Assembly (NCBI RefSeq): GCF_038502225.1
Contig: NC_091311.1
Span: forward strand, 37,758,572-37,822,571
Source: Cherax quadricarinatus
Taxonomy: Eukaryota > Arthropoda > Malacostraca > Decapoda > Parastacidae
Direction of reading: 5' to 3'
DNA length: 64,000 nucleotides
How positions within the stretch are numbered: position 1 is the first letter of the stretch; every line of letters begins with the position of its first letter. This document shows, in pieces, positions 54,809-64,000 of this stretch. Both the position numbers and the translations under genes were made by a program. The notes under the pieces are model-generated. The model was given only the letters and a program-made list of their open reading frames with translations, searched no databases and was not told the origin of the DNA.

Positions 54809-56243
54809 AGACATAGGTAGTAGGTTGGTAGACAGCAGCTGCTCAGGGAGGCACTACCGTCTTGCTAAGTGAGTGTAAAACGGAAACCTGTAATTGTTTT
54901 ACATGATGGTAGGATTACTGGTGTCTTTTTTCTGTTTCATAAATATGCAGGGTTTCAGGTACATCTTGCTACTTCTACTTACACTTAGGTCACACTATAC
55001 ATGCATTATTTTTGTTTTTCTTATTAACACATCGGCCGTCTCTCACCAAGGCAGGGTGGCCCGAAAAAGAAAAATTTTCATCATCATTCACTCCATCACT
55101 GTCTTGCCAGAGGTGCACTCCCACTAGTTAAAAAACTGCAACATTAACATCCCTCCTTCAGAGTGCAGGCACTGTACTTCCCATCTCCAGGACTCAAGTC
55201 CAGCCTGCCGGTTTCCCTGAATCCCTTCATAAATGTTACCTTGCTCACACTCCAACAGACGTCGAGTCCTAAAAACCATTTATCTCTGTTTGCTCCTATC
55301 TAAGAAGCTCATGAATGCTTGCTGGAAGTCCAAGCCCCTCACACACAAAACCTCCTTTACCCCCTCCCTCCAACCTTTCCTAGACCGACCCCTACCCCGC
55401 CTTCCCTCCACTACAGATTTATACACTCTCGAAGTCATTCTATTTTGTTCCATCCTCTCTACATGTCCAAACCACCTCAATAACCCCTCCTCAGCCCTGT
55501 GGATAATAGTTTTAGTAATCCCGCACCTCCTCCTAATTTCCAAACTACAAATTCTCTGCATTATATTCACACCACACATTGCCCTCAGACATGACATCTC
55601 CACTGCCTCCAGCCTTCTCCTTGTTGCAACATTCACCACCCATATTTCACACCCATATAAGAGCATTGGTATAACTATACTCTCATACATTCCACTCTTT
55701 GCTTCCATGGACAACGTTCTTTGTCTCCACAGACTCCTAATTTCACCACTCACCTTTTTCCCCTCATCAATTCTATGATTAACTTCATCTTTCATAGACC
55801 CATCTGCTGACAAATCCACTCTTAAATATCTGAATACATTCACCTCCATACTCTTTCCCTTCAATCTGATATCCAATCTTTCGCCACCTAATTTTTTATC
55901 CTCATCACCTTACTCTTTCCTATATTCCCTTTTAATTTTCTTCTTTTACATACCCTACTAAACTCATCCACCAACCTCTACAAGCATATATGTATACACA
56001 CCCCTCTGGGTTATCTATTTCCTTACTAGTTCTTCTTCTTGTTTATTTCCTCTTATCTCCATCAGGAAGTGGAACAGAATTCTTCCTCTGTAAGCCATGC
56101 ATATTGTGAGAGGCGACTAAAATGCCCGGAGCAAGGGGCTAGTAACCCCCTCTGTATAAATTACTAAATTTAAAAAGAGAAACGTTTGTTTTTCTTTTTA
56201 GGTCACCCTGCATCAGTGGGATATGGCCAGTTTGTTGGATAAA
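54809..56243 (+). mobile_element. LINE leader-tail chimera, copy S2, split by a LINE insertion
   Basis: The 5' half (54809-55012: GTAGTAGGTTGGTAGACAGC, ACATGATGGTAGGATTACTG, CTTGCTACTTCTACTTACAC) and the 3' half (55981-56243: AGCCATGCATATTGTGAGAG, CAAGGGGCTAGTAACCCC, then AGGTCACCCTGCATCAGTG) together form one element like S1. A 0.97 kb RTE-like LINE fragment separates them. GCAT occurs on both sides of the insert (near 55008 and 55983) and may be its target duplication. Confidence 0.8.
55013..55980 (-). mobile_element. RTE-like LINE 3' fragment nested in S2
   Basis: From TTAACACATCGGCCGTCTCT the minus strand carries the 3' untranslated region and then a frame (55876-55280) reading VNVFRYLRVDLSADGSMKDE, RRLEAVEMSCLRAMCGVN and GRGRSRKGWREGVKEVL. 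It matches the C-terminal quarter of the protein at 41844-44750 and is 5'-truncated. Confidence 0.9.
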
Positions 56244-56734
56244 AAAAATTAATTGATTTAACTATATAGAGGGGAGAATAAATATATTGTTAATTTAACA
56301 CTGTCAATGCAGAGTACTGTACAGGGGAAAATTTTAGCGAAGAGTCCAGTTTCAAGTGACTCAATGAAGAGACGGGCAAGGATAGCACAGAGTTAGGAGC
56401 TCACAACCATGGCAAATCTGTGTATTGAAAAGGTAATCAAAACTGAAGTAAATGAAGTTTATACATATGTCAGCTAAGTTGATAAGTTGTTGTGGGTAAT
56501 GAATAGTAAAGTATTTTTGGAAGGAAGTCATTCTTTGAAGTCTTTTGGGATTGACCGTCAGGATCTCAGTAAATAAGCTAACAAACTGTGCAAGAATCAA
56601 TGAGGACAATACAGCTCTGAGCTTGCAGCTGAAAGGACTGCAGTTCAGTCCCCAGTGCTCCCTACATAATTTCTTAATTTCATGATACTGTAGAGAAATT
56701 CTCATTTCAAGTCACATCAACCCAGGAATTGTTT

Positions 56735-57150
56735 TTTTACTCACTGGCCATTTCCCACAAAGGTAGAGTGACCTAAAAAAGGAAACAGTTCCATCACTCA
56801 ATCAATAGCTGTCTTGGCAGAAGTGTGCAAACATCACAATTCATGTGACCCTTTCAGCTGCAACATTCCCACCCCTTCTTCAGAAAACAGGCACTGTACT
56901 TCCCACCTTCAGGACTTAAATCTGACTGACTGGTTTCCCAGAATCCAACAACACATCAAACCATAAAACCCCCTAGTCTGTACCTAAAATGGGCCACCTC
57001 TCTCAATGCCTAAACACCCTCAACAACCCTTCTTCAGTCCCCATTTATTAACCCTACCCTGTCTCCTAATTTCTACACTCTGAATTCTCTGCATAATATT
57101 CACACCACACACTGCTCTCATATATGACATTTCTACTCCTTCTAGCTTCT
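56735..57150 (-). mobile_element. RTE-like LINE 3' fragment, decayed
   Basis: CACTGGCCATTTCCCACAAA, CAGGCACTGTACTTCCCACC and CATAATATTCACACCACACA follow the 3' untranslated and C-terminal coding order of the LINE on the minus strand, with internal deletions. Confidence 0.8.
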
Positions 57151-58563
57151 GAAATTATCTGTTTCTCTTGACCTGCTCTGATGTCACATCTGATCATTGC
57201 AAAGACTGTTTATTTTGTACGTGAATATGACTGCATCTATTATGAGCTTTATGTTGTTCTCCTATCATGTTTTCCAGGAAAGCAGAAATAAAGCTTCATG
57301 TGTATTAAGAAATACTGTAGTTAGCAGTGAACCTTACATGAGGAACATCCTGCCAATGGCAGCACTATGTACCTGCACATCACCCATACACTAAGTAGTA
57401 AAAATGTAAGATGATTGTTAAATGTAAGATGCTTGTCACACCAATAAGAAAATTTGAAACTTCACTAGGCCTACCCTCATTTCCCCCTTTCGTTATACCT
57501 TTTCTTTGGTAAATGTGACAAAATTTATATTTTCAAGACTTTTTGTAATCTAAAAACACTGCTGAACATAAACATGCATGCACTGTCACAACACAAGCAA
57601 TGCTTATAGAATCATCATTATAACTGCATGCACCTGATTGTATAGGAAGACCCAAAAATTATCTTCAAAGTTGATTTGAAAACCCTGAGAAAATGTTTCA
57701 AGAGGCAAGTGTCATAAAATGCAGCAGCACCATCGAGGAAAATCAGAGAACATTCAGTAATCATCAGTCACTGGTCACTAAAATGTTGATAAAGGCATTG
57801 TTGAAAATGTATGTGATGTAAGCTTCCAGGAGCAATCCGCCAAACTTAATACAAAATGTTCCTCCACTGCTTTGATGAGGTATATGAACTCGTGTATCTT
57901 GAAGAATAAATTTAGTGTTTGTAACAATTCATAAAAACCATACAGATGGTGAATGAAGACTGGGCAATGTTTAAGTCTATCCTGAATCATTACATCTCTT
58001 GACTTTATAATGGTAGAGGACTGACCATAAAAGTCATCCAGTTGTTTTGTTTTCCAATTTATTTGTTTCTTGAAAACTGACCTTCCTTATAGCTTCCACT
58101 GACGTGTTAAAGCCTGTACCAAGCAAAATGTTGTGTAAGTAATGCCTCATCCTTGAACCATATTTTTTTTTTCAGTGGCCACTGAACTAAGTGGCCAATC
58201 AGTAGACATTCATCTAACATCAAGTTACCAGTTTTTCACATGATTTGCAGGGGATGGGTGTTCAATTTCTGGTAGTAAATATCTGTTTCCTTTAATAGGC
58301 TTCTGAATCTGAGAAAAGCAAATAAAGTTGGCAGAAGTCTAGAGTATAACTGCTATAATTAAAACTGTAGCTTCCTGTTCTTATTCTTGAGGGGCAGTTT
58401 GTCAAGAGGAGGTTATTCTAAAATACCACTAATAGTCAAACATTACATCAATTTCTGCCTTTTTGGTGTCATCACCTTTCAAAAAGATTATCATTTTAGG
58501 AAATATTTTTTAAAAATGCTAACACAGAAGGGGATTTTAATCTGGGAGGTCCCAACAGCTTAA
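57151..58563. other. CCNK intron, no feature recognised
   Basis: AT-rich sequence. The frames at 57197-57394 and 57778-57990 show no domain. Confidence 0.5.
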
Positions 58564-58931
58564 CCCACTAGTGTGTTACAGAATGGCCCATTTTAAGACT
58601 TTTTACTTTTGTGACTTTTGCTATATTTTTGATAATTTATTTATGAATTTTTGAAAAAAGGAGTTCAAACAGTCATTCTTTACACTTATGAGCAATTGTA
58701 AATGACTAGGTAACACATACTCCCAGGTCTAAAACTATACTGCTTCACATCTTTACTTGTCGCTCTGCTTGAAAAAGAATTAGGGGCTATTTGAGTTGTT
58801 ACTAGAGGATGACAAAGAGTTGCTCTATTGGTGCGTAGCAATCTTAATTTCCTGTGCACTGATTAAGTTCTGCAAGGGCTCAAAGTAGGCCTAAAAATGT
58901 ACCCTATTTGTTGTAAACAAACACTAAAGGG
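58564..58931. mobile_element. piggyBac-type short element (368 bp)
   Basis: TTAA (58560-58563 and 58932-58935) flanks CCCACTAGTGTGTT and, inverted, CCCTTTAGTGTTTGTT. The interior does not resemble the 1.05 kb derivatives, so it is a separate subfamily. Confidence 0.7.
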
Positions 58932-58949
58932 TTAAGGGTTAATTCAAGT

Positions 58950-59480
58950 TAGTTCCCTACCTGTCACTCAGGAATGTCTCCAGCTAATGTAGTACTTTCC
59001 TGTGTTTGTTAAAGCTTTCGTGTGGTTTGGGAACATGGAGTTTGCCCATCCCTCTATTTCCTACCTAGTCTCCATCAGCCTGTAGCAAGTCCATTAGGTT
59101 TGCAAGACATGACTTCTCATTCTTGAAACTGCACTGTTGTTCTGTGATGAAGTCTGTATTCTCAACAAATTCAACCCATTTTCTCTATTCTTTCCATTAA
59201 TTACTACATCATAATCATTGCAAATACTGGTTTGTAGTTTAGTGCCTCCTATCTGTTAGCCCTTAATAAATATTTAGAGACAACTTCGCAGTCTTCCAGG
59301 AGTGTGGCAAATTCCCTCTATCTTGTGATTTGTTGATTTGAGCAGGTAACCTGTTCAGAGCTTTGACAAAGACTCTACATATCTATGGCAGTATTTTTGT
59401 CAGGTCCTGTTGACCTTGATATGTTGAAAACTTTAAAGATTCCCATTGCTTTCTGGTTCAATGTGTTAATATTTGCCAGC
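58950..59480 (-). pseudogene. Decayed LINE reverse transcriptase
   Basis: On the minus strand, broken frames read DFITEQQCSFKNEKSCLANL, then HVPKPHESFNKHRKVLH and LETFLSDR. These correspond to the QHGF-RSC-TNL block and the following FLSDR block of CR1-type reverse transcriptases. Stops and shifts are frequent. It may be related to the relic at 5560-5990. Confidence 0.5.
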
Positions 59481-59939
59481 TCCACATGGTATGTTATTCT
59501 TTTCACTTATGACACTAGCTCATGTTTGACTGTGATGACTGAAATCTTTTAAAAGTTATTTTACATACTGTATATTCCTAATGTTGTCTTATCACCTCAA
59601 CTTTCAATGACAAGTCTCCTATGTGGATATGGAGTAACTTTGACTGTTTTTGCATTAACTTCCATATTACAAATTTTAACTGCCTCTCTACTTGCCTCCT
59701 TTGAAATACTGTAGTTCTTTTTTTACTTTCCCATTTAGCTCTATTTTCTGCCATAGTGTGTTCTGTTCTAGATTCAATTGCTTCAATCATGTATCATGAA
59801 ATGTTTGCTTTAGGCTATGCTCATTCCTTGCAATACAAAATTTGTAAATAACTTTATATTCTTCAACACTACCTAGTTTTTCTTGGATAAAAAAGCATAA
59901 ACACTTGGCTTCATATTTAGGAATCAATGCTTCTTACCG

Positions 59940-60090
59940 TATTATAATTAAGGAAAATAGCCCAACCTCTTAAAGAGGTGTACAGCACCAGAGAAATGAA
60001 AGGAAATCAGCTTTGATCCAAGGAAGGTAGCTCTAATTTCTTGGGTCAAGAACCCTTCATCATCAAGGCAACCCCACTGAAGTGTGTTAC
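59940..60090 (-). repeat. Dispersed repeat family R copy
   Basis: TATTATAATTAAGGAAAATA, GTGTACAGCACCAGAGAAAT and CTTGGGTCAAGAACCCTTCA follow the family order in reverse orientation to 31690-31855. The DNA between 59480 and 59940 shows nothing recognisable. Confidence 0.5.
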
Positions 60091-60273
60091 AAGATGAAGT
60101 GTGTTACCAGATGTTGCTGCAACAAACACTAGAGCAACCTATCATCTAAGTATGCTACTGCTGATCAATAAGTATGACTGAGCCATATCCTAGAGCTTTT
60201 AATAATAACAATACTTATTAACAGAATAAATCTCTGAGGGTCATTCACCACTGAGAGAGTTAATAATACTCAC

Positions 60274-60373
60274 CTTTGAGACATTTTGCATATTTCAATA
60301 AATAGGTGTATGGATGTTCAACAATAAAATCAAACTTAATAGTTTGCAAGAGGATTCTCTCCAAAGTCATAAC
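60274..60373 (-). CDS. CCNK: Cyclin K exon, end of first cyclin repeat
   Basis: This 100-bp exon encodes [20 protein letters not shown], then [13 protein letters not shown]. It covers the last helices of the first cyclin fold, which in animal cyclin K leads into a KGDK linker. The acceptor TTTTTCAG ends at 60374 and the donor GTGAGT starts at 60273. It begins in phase 0 and ends with a single G that is completed by GA at 46082. No upstream exon is recognisable between 60374 and 64000, so the N-terminal part of the protein is encoded outside the window. Confidence 0.95.
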
Positions 60374-60786
60374 CTGAAAAACAGTTAGACTTGAGTACAT
60401 CATATATTAATGTAAAAAACTTCAAATACTCATTTAGTATACTTGGTTAAAAATGCTACAATCATCAATGTTAATAAACATTAGAATGTATACTGTATTT
60501 ACAGACAGTGGACCCCCGAGTTTCGGCAGCCTCGACTTTCGTGAAATTCGACCTTTGGCGAGTTTTTTGGGAAAAATTTGGCCTCGAGTTTCGTGAAAAG
60601 ACTCGTGTCTCGGCGACCGTCCGGTACCCGTCCACCCGTCACCGCACACACCAAGCCAGTCTCCCACGCCATTCACGCTCAGTGTGCTATTGTTTACCAA
60701 CACGTGACCATCACCCCGCGGATTCATACAATACATTTCATAATAATCCATTGTTTTTTGTGCTTGCAACTGCTAAATAAGTCATC

Positions 60787-61284
60787 ATGGATCCAAGGAA
60801 AGATAGTGCAAGCCCTTTGGTAAATAAAGTGAGTGACGGGGATGTGGAAGAGTTGGTGGAGGACCACAGGGAAGAGCTAACCACTGACGAACTGCAAGAG
60901 CTTCAACTGGAACAGCATCAGACCACAGCCGAGGAACTTGCTTCAGAGGAGGAGGAAGAGTGGATGAGGTGCCTTCTTCAGTGATTAAGGACATGTGTGG
61001 AATGTGGAATGAGTTGCAAAGTATTGTTGAAAAGTATCACCCTGACCAAGCTGAAACAAGCCATATCTGCAACATGTATAATGACAGTGTTGTGTCCCAC
61101 TTCAGGCAGGGAAATCTTAAAGAAAAGCCAGAAAAAGACCTCTCTGGACAGATATTTTGTGCGACAGGGGTCCAGTGACTCTCAAGTTGTTCCCAGTGGC
61201 ATTAAAAGAAGAAGGGAAGTAACCCCAGATAAGGACTTGCTACCGAAAGTCCTAATCGAAGCAGATTCTCCTTCCAAACAATAG
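60787..61284 (+). pseudogene. Tigger transposase C-terminal relic
   Basis: Three overlapping frames read one protein end: VEELVEDHREELTTDELQEL and EELASEEEEEWM (60787-60984), VPSSVIKDMCGMWNELQSIV and EKYHPDQAETSHICNMYNDS (60960-61178), then KKTSLDRYFVRQGSSDS and KRRREVTPDKDL (to 61284). This acidic region followed by a helix and a SLDRF-like motif is the C-terminus of Tigger-type transposases. The DNA-binding and DDE parts are missing, and two frameshifts are present. Confidence 0.85.
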
Positions 61285-61491
61285 TGTACACCTTCCTCCT
61301 ATCCCCTCCTCCCGTCTTCCATCCACGCAGAAGTCTTCAGTAAAGGTAAGTGTAATGTTATTATTTTTTTTTAAATGCATGTACTTGATTTCTGATTGTT
61401 TTCATTATGTAAATCTTTATTTAATTTGAAAAAAAAAAAAATTATTTTAATATTTTTGTGTGTCTGGAAAGGATTAATTTTATTTCCATTA

Positions 61492-62112
61492 CAGTGTAAC
61501 CTCAAATTTCGAACGTATCACATATCGAACGTTTCAAAAATAGAACCCTTTTTTCTGAACCAACTTTGTCCCCATTATCGAACTCGCCCCTATTTTTGGA
61601 CCGCCGGGTACTGACCTGTCCGCCAGCCCGCTCTGTCCGCGTCCCCGCGCAGGCGCCGTGAGCCAGTCTGGCTTTGTTGATGCTTGAATGAACACTAACC
61701 TGCACTCTCATTCAAACATTTTACGATTATTAAAAGACAGAAGGGAAGTAACTCCAGAGAGGGCTTTACCTGAAGTCCTCATGGAGAGGGATTCTCCTTC
61801 CAAACACTAACCCCAACTCCCTCTCTCCTCCTCCCTATCTTCTAGATGCCATCACCAATCTTCAATAAAGGTAAGTAAAAATGTTATTTTATATTTATAT
61901 ACATAATTGAACACTATAGTATTTGTTGTGTATATGTTAAACTGTAATTAACCTCTATAAAATGTATTTTTTTGTGAATATTTTTGGGTTTCTGAAACGG
62001 ATTAATTGTATTTCCATTATTTCTTATGGGAATTATTGCTTCGATTTTCAGACTTTTCAAATTTAGAACTAGCTCCTGGAACGGATTAAGTTCGATATTT
62101 GAGGTTCCACTG
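61492..62112 (+). mobile_element. Second Tigger-like element nested in the first
   Basis: TA (61490-61491 and 62113-62114) flanks the termini CAGTGTAACCTCAAATTTC and, inverted, CAGTGGAACCTCAAATATC. It carries its own copy of the coding 3' end (AGAAGGGAAGTAACTCCAGA to CTTCCAAACACTAA), homologous to 61207-61284 of the host element. It interrupts the host's conserved sequence TTTCCAT-TA-TTTCTTATGG. Confidence 0.85.
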
Positions 62113-62281
62113 TATTTCTTATGGGGAAAATGGTTTCGAGTTTCCTGAATTTCGACCTTCGGCGGGCTCTCTGGAACGGGTTAATCATGAAACTCAGGGG
62201 TCAACTGTACATCCAAACTTCTATTCTAAAATTAAATACACACTGCAGTATTATTATTATTGTTAATTTTATTACAGTATT

Positions 62282-62485
62282 ATTCTTTCAACAAACTGGC
62301 TATATTCCACCAAGGCAGAATGGCCCTATAGGAAAAACGAAAATTTCTCCTTTTAAATTTAGTAATACATGTATATGCAGGAGAAGGGGTTACTAGTCCC
62401 TTGCTCCCGGTATTTTAGTCACCTCTTACGACTCGCATGGCTTACGGAGGAAGAACTCTGTTCCAATTCCCCAAGGAGAATTATT
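62282..62485 (-). mobile_element. LINE leader-tail chimera, copy S3 (partial)
   Basis: On the minus strand, GGCTTACGGAGG-type leader sequence (complement), GACTAGTAACCCCTTCTCCT and ATTACTAAATTTAAAAGGAG run into GGGCCATTCTGCCTTGGTGG. The junction is the same as in S1 and S2. The 5' part is missing. Confidence 0.75.
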
Positions 62486-62784
62486 ACACAATAATCATAA
62501 AAATGTGCCAAACTTATGCAGACTATACAATGATATTCTGTAGTAGATTACTGCATATTAATGTGTTAATATATTAATACATATTCTTCTCTTTACTCTA
62601 GACATTTCCTTACAAAACACACCTCACTCAAACTTCCCTTTGGTCTTCCCATTAATAAAACACATGGAAAGTAGTATCATTCAAAGGAATTTTCCTCTTT
62701 CTTAATATTAATACTCTTCCTACCCATTATATTTTTTAATTTTATTTTCCACTCTAGTGGTATACCTACAACAGCACACTTTTT

Positions 62785-63100
62785 TTCTTTTTTTTTTAAC
62801 ATATTGGTTATCTCCCACCGAGGTCCGGTAACACAAAGAGAAAACACATTCACCATCATGCACTCCAATCACTATCTTGCTAAAAGTGTGTCAACATCAC
62901 TGTTCAGGTGACCCTTCGAACTGCAACATTTTCACCTTTCCTTTGAAGTGCAGGCACTGTATTTCCCATCTTCATGACTAAAGTTTGGCTAACCAATTTA
63001 CCTAAATTTCTGCATAAATGTTATCTTGCTCACATTCCAAAAGCAGGTCAAGTCAGGAAAAACCACTTGCCTCCACTTTACTGCACTTACACAAGCCTGT
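62785..63100 (-). mobile_element. RTE-like LINE 3' fragment
   Basis: The sequence AACATATTGGTTATCTCCCA, GAAGTGCAGGCACTGTATTT and TGTTATCTTGCTCACATTCC follows the LINE 3' untranslated order on the minus strand. Confidence 0.8.
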
Positions 63101-64000
63101 CACTGAATTAGTTGACGGCTGACTTGTTGGGAAAAAAAAAAATCCTAAGGGTCTCCACTAGATATTTTGAAAAATTTAAGTTTTTTCCAGGGAAGAAAAA
63201 TGTGAAGAAAAATCAAATTTGATTTTTCATTTTATCTATGTACAAATGATATTTCACTGGTTTAAAGTAAAAATTTTAAAGGAACATGAGCAGTGTTGAT
63301 GTGTTTGCTACATGAGCCTACAATGTTTCAACTCTTTCCAGCTGTAATTATGTCGATTTCCTCTCATACCCACAAGACTGATTTTTTCCTGTATTCATAT
63401 AGTATTTGTGCATTATGACTGTGTTCTAGCACTGATCACAGCTCCTGAACTCAGCAAGAGTGGAGAAAGTAAATCGTGTCCTAAGAGAAAGATCATGATG
63501 CAATTCAATAGGAAATTGGGGTTATCAGACATGCCAGCTGGTAGGAGGGATGGGGGGGAGCACAGTGCCACTACTCTTGGCAGACATTATAGTGCAGCTC
63601 ATCTACCACAGTCACCACCACCAGTACATCAGTCACCATAACCAACAAGTAAGGAACAAACGATTCTTCTGAGGAATCATCTAAATGCCCTCCCATGGAA
63701 CATCATCATCATTATCAAAGTAAAGTTATAAAGCAATACCTGTACTTATATTAGTTTGCATAACATGCACTGTAATAACTGTAAAAAGTGTAATTATACA
63801 GACAGAATTTAGTGTTACTGTATTCATGGTTCCTGGATTCTCTAAGCCCAATAAGAATGTAGGCCCATGTGAAATTGTAGGAAGCACTGTATAAGTCAAC
63901 TATAATTGGATAAATGGACAATGCAACTTACATGATCTTTCTTCTCACTCACTGTCTACCTGCAAGTACTACATGCCATGGGATTGCTTATTGTTAAATA
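63101..64000. other. CCNK upstream intron, one unassigned frame
   Basis: A plus frame at 63408-63641 reads SKSGESKSCPKRKIMMQF, KLGLSDMPAGRRDGG and ends PQSPPPVHQSP. Its composition is coding-like and could be a transposase relic, but no family is recognised. I see no cyclin K exon here. Confidence 0.35.

Larger units (their letters stand above)
60506..62207 (+). mobile_element. Tigger/pogo-type element, internally deleted
   Basis: The termini CAGTGGACCCCCGAGTTTC (60506) and, inverted, CAGTTGACCCCTGAGTTTC (to 62207) are typical of Tigger elements. TA follows on the right. On the left the flank is GA, perhaps mutated. It keeps only the transposase C-terminus and contains a second element at 61492-62112. 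Confidence 0.85.

Noticed and set aside
60374..64000. An upstream cyclin K exon
   Set aside because: I looked for the first cyclin-fold sequence with flanking AG/GT on the minus strand and found none. The Tigger and LINE fragments fill most of the interval.

Overview
This window is eukaryotic, almost certainly from a decapod crustacean. It has split exons with GT/AG borders, large AT-rich introns and very dense non-LTR retrotransposons. The 'species' part is inference: the repeat families look like ones I associate with crayfish, lobster and shrimp genomes, and no database search was possible. Only one host gene is supported. It is a cyclin K (CCNK) orthologue on the minus strand, seen as four exons (60274-60373, 46025-46082, 35960-36132, 25944-26674) whose splice phases fit one another exactly. 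The 5' exons lie beyond the right edge.

Layout. 1-7.5 kb: microsatellites, a 1.59 kb minisatellite with no G on the plus strand, decayed LINE pieces, and two foldback elements that carry hammerhead-ribozyme-like cores and are flanked by 12-bp target duplications. 8.3-19 kb: a pile of LINEs. CR1-type copies A and B lie head to tail, B has an esterase-type ORF1, copy C is inverted against B, and a second CR1-group LINE (D) is followed by a tRNA-derived SINE. 19-25 kb: hAT relics, a decayed RTE-like LINE and a piggyBac-type MITE. 25.9-60.4 kb: the CCNK exons separated by introns of about 9.3, 9.9 and 14.2 kb.

The introns hold most of the transposons: a nearly intact piggyBac (one in-frame stop) inside the terminal repeat of a pogo-like element, a candidate solo LTR, nested mariner-like elements, a 1.9 kb mariner-type hairpin, a full-length RTE-like LINE with an intact 968-residue frame and an 11-bp target duplication, three 1.05 kb piggyBac derivatives, and short elements that join the 5' leader of the RTE LINE to its 3' tail. 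60.4-64 kb: a Tigger-type element with a second one nested in it, then RTE fragments.

The transposons do not form a pathway. Their nesting gives a relative age order, and several autonomous/non-autonomous pairs are visible: the RTE LINE with its leader-tail derivative, and piggyBac with its 0.2-1.05 kb derivatives. The best candidates for something under-described are the hammerhead-bearing foldback elements, the LINE leader-tail chimera, and the paired subterminal palindromes of the piggyBac group, which match within an element but differ between elements.
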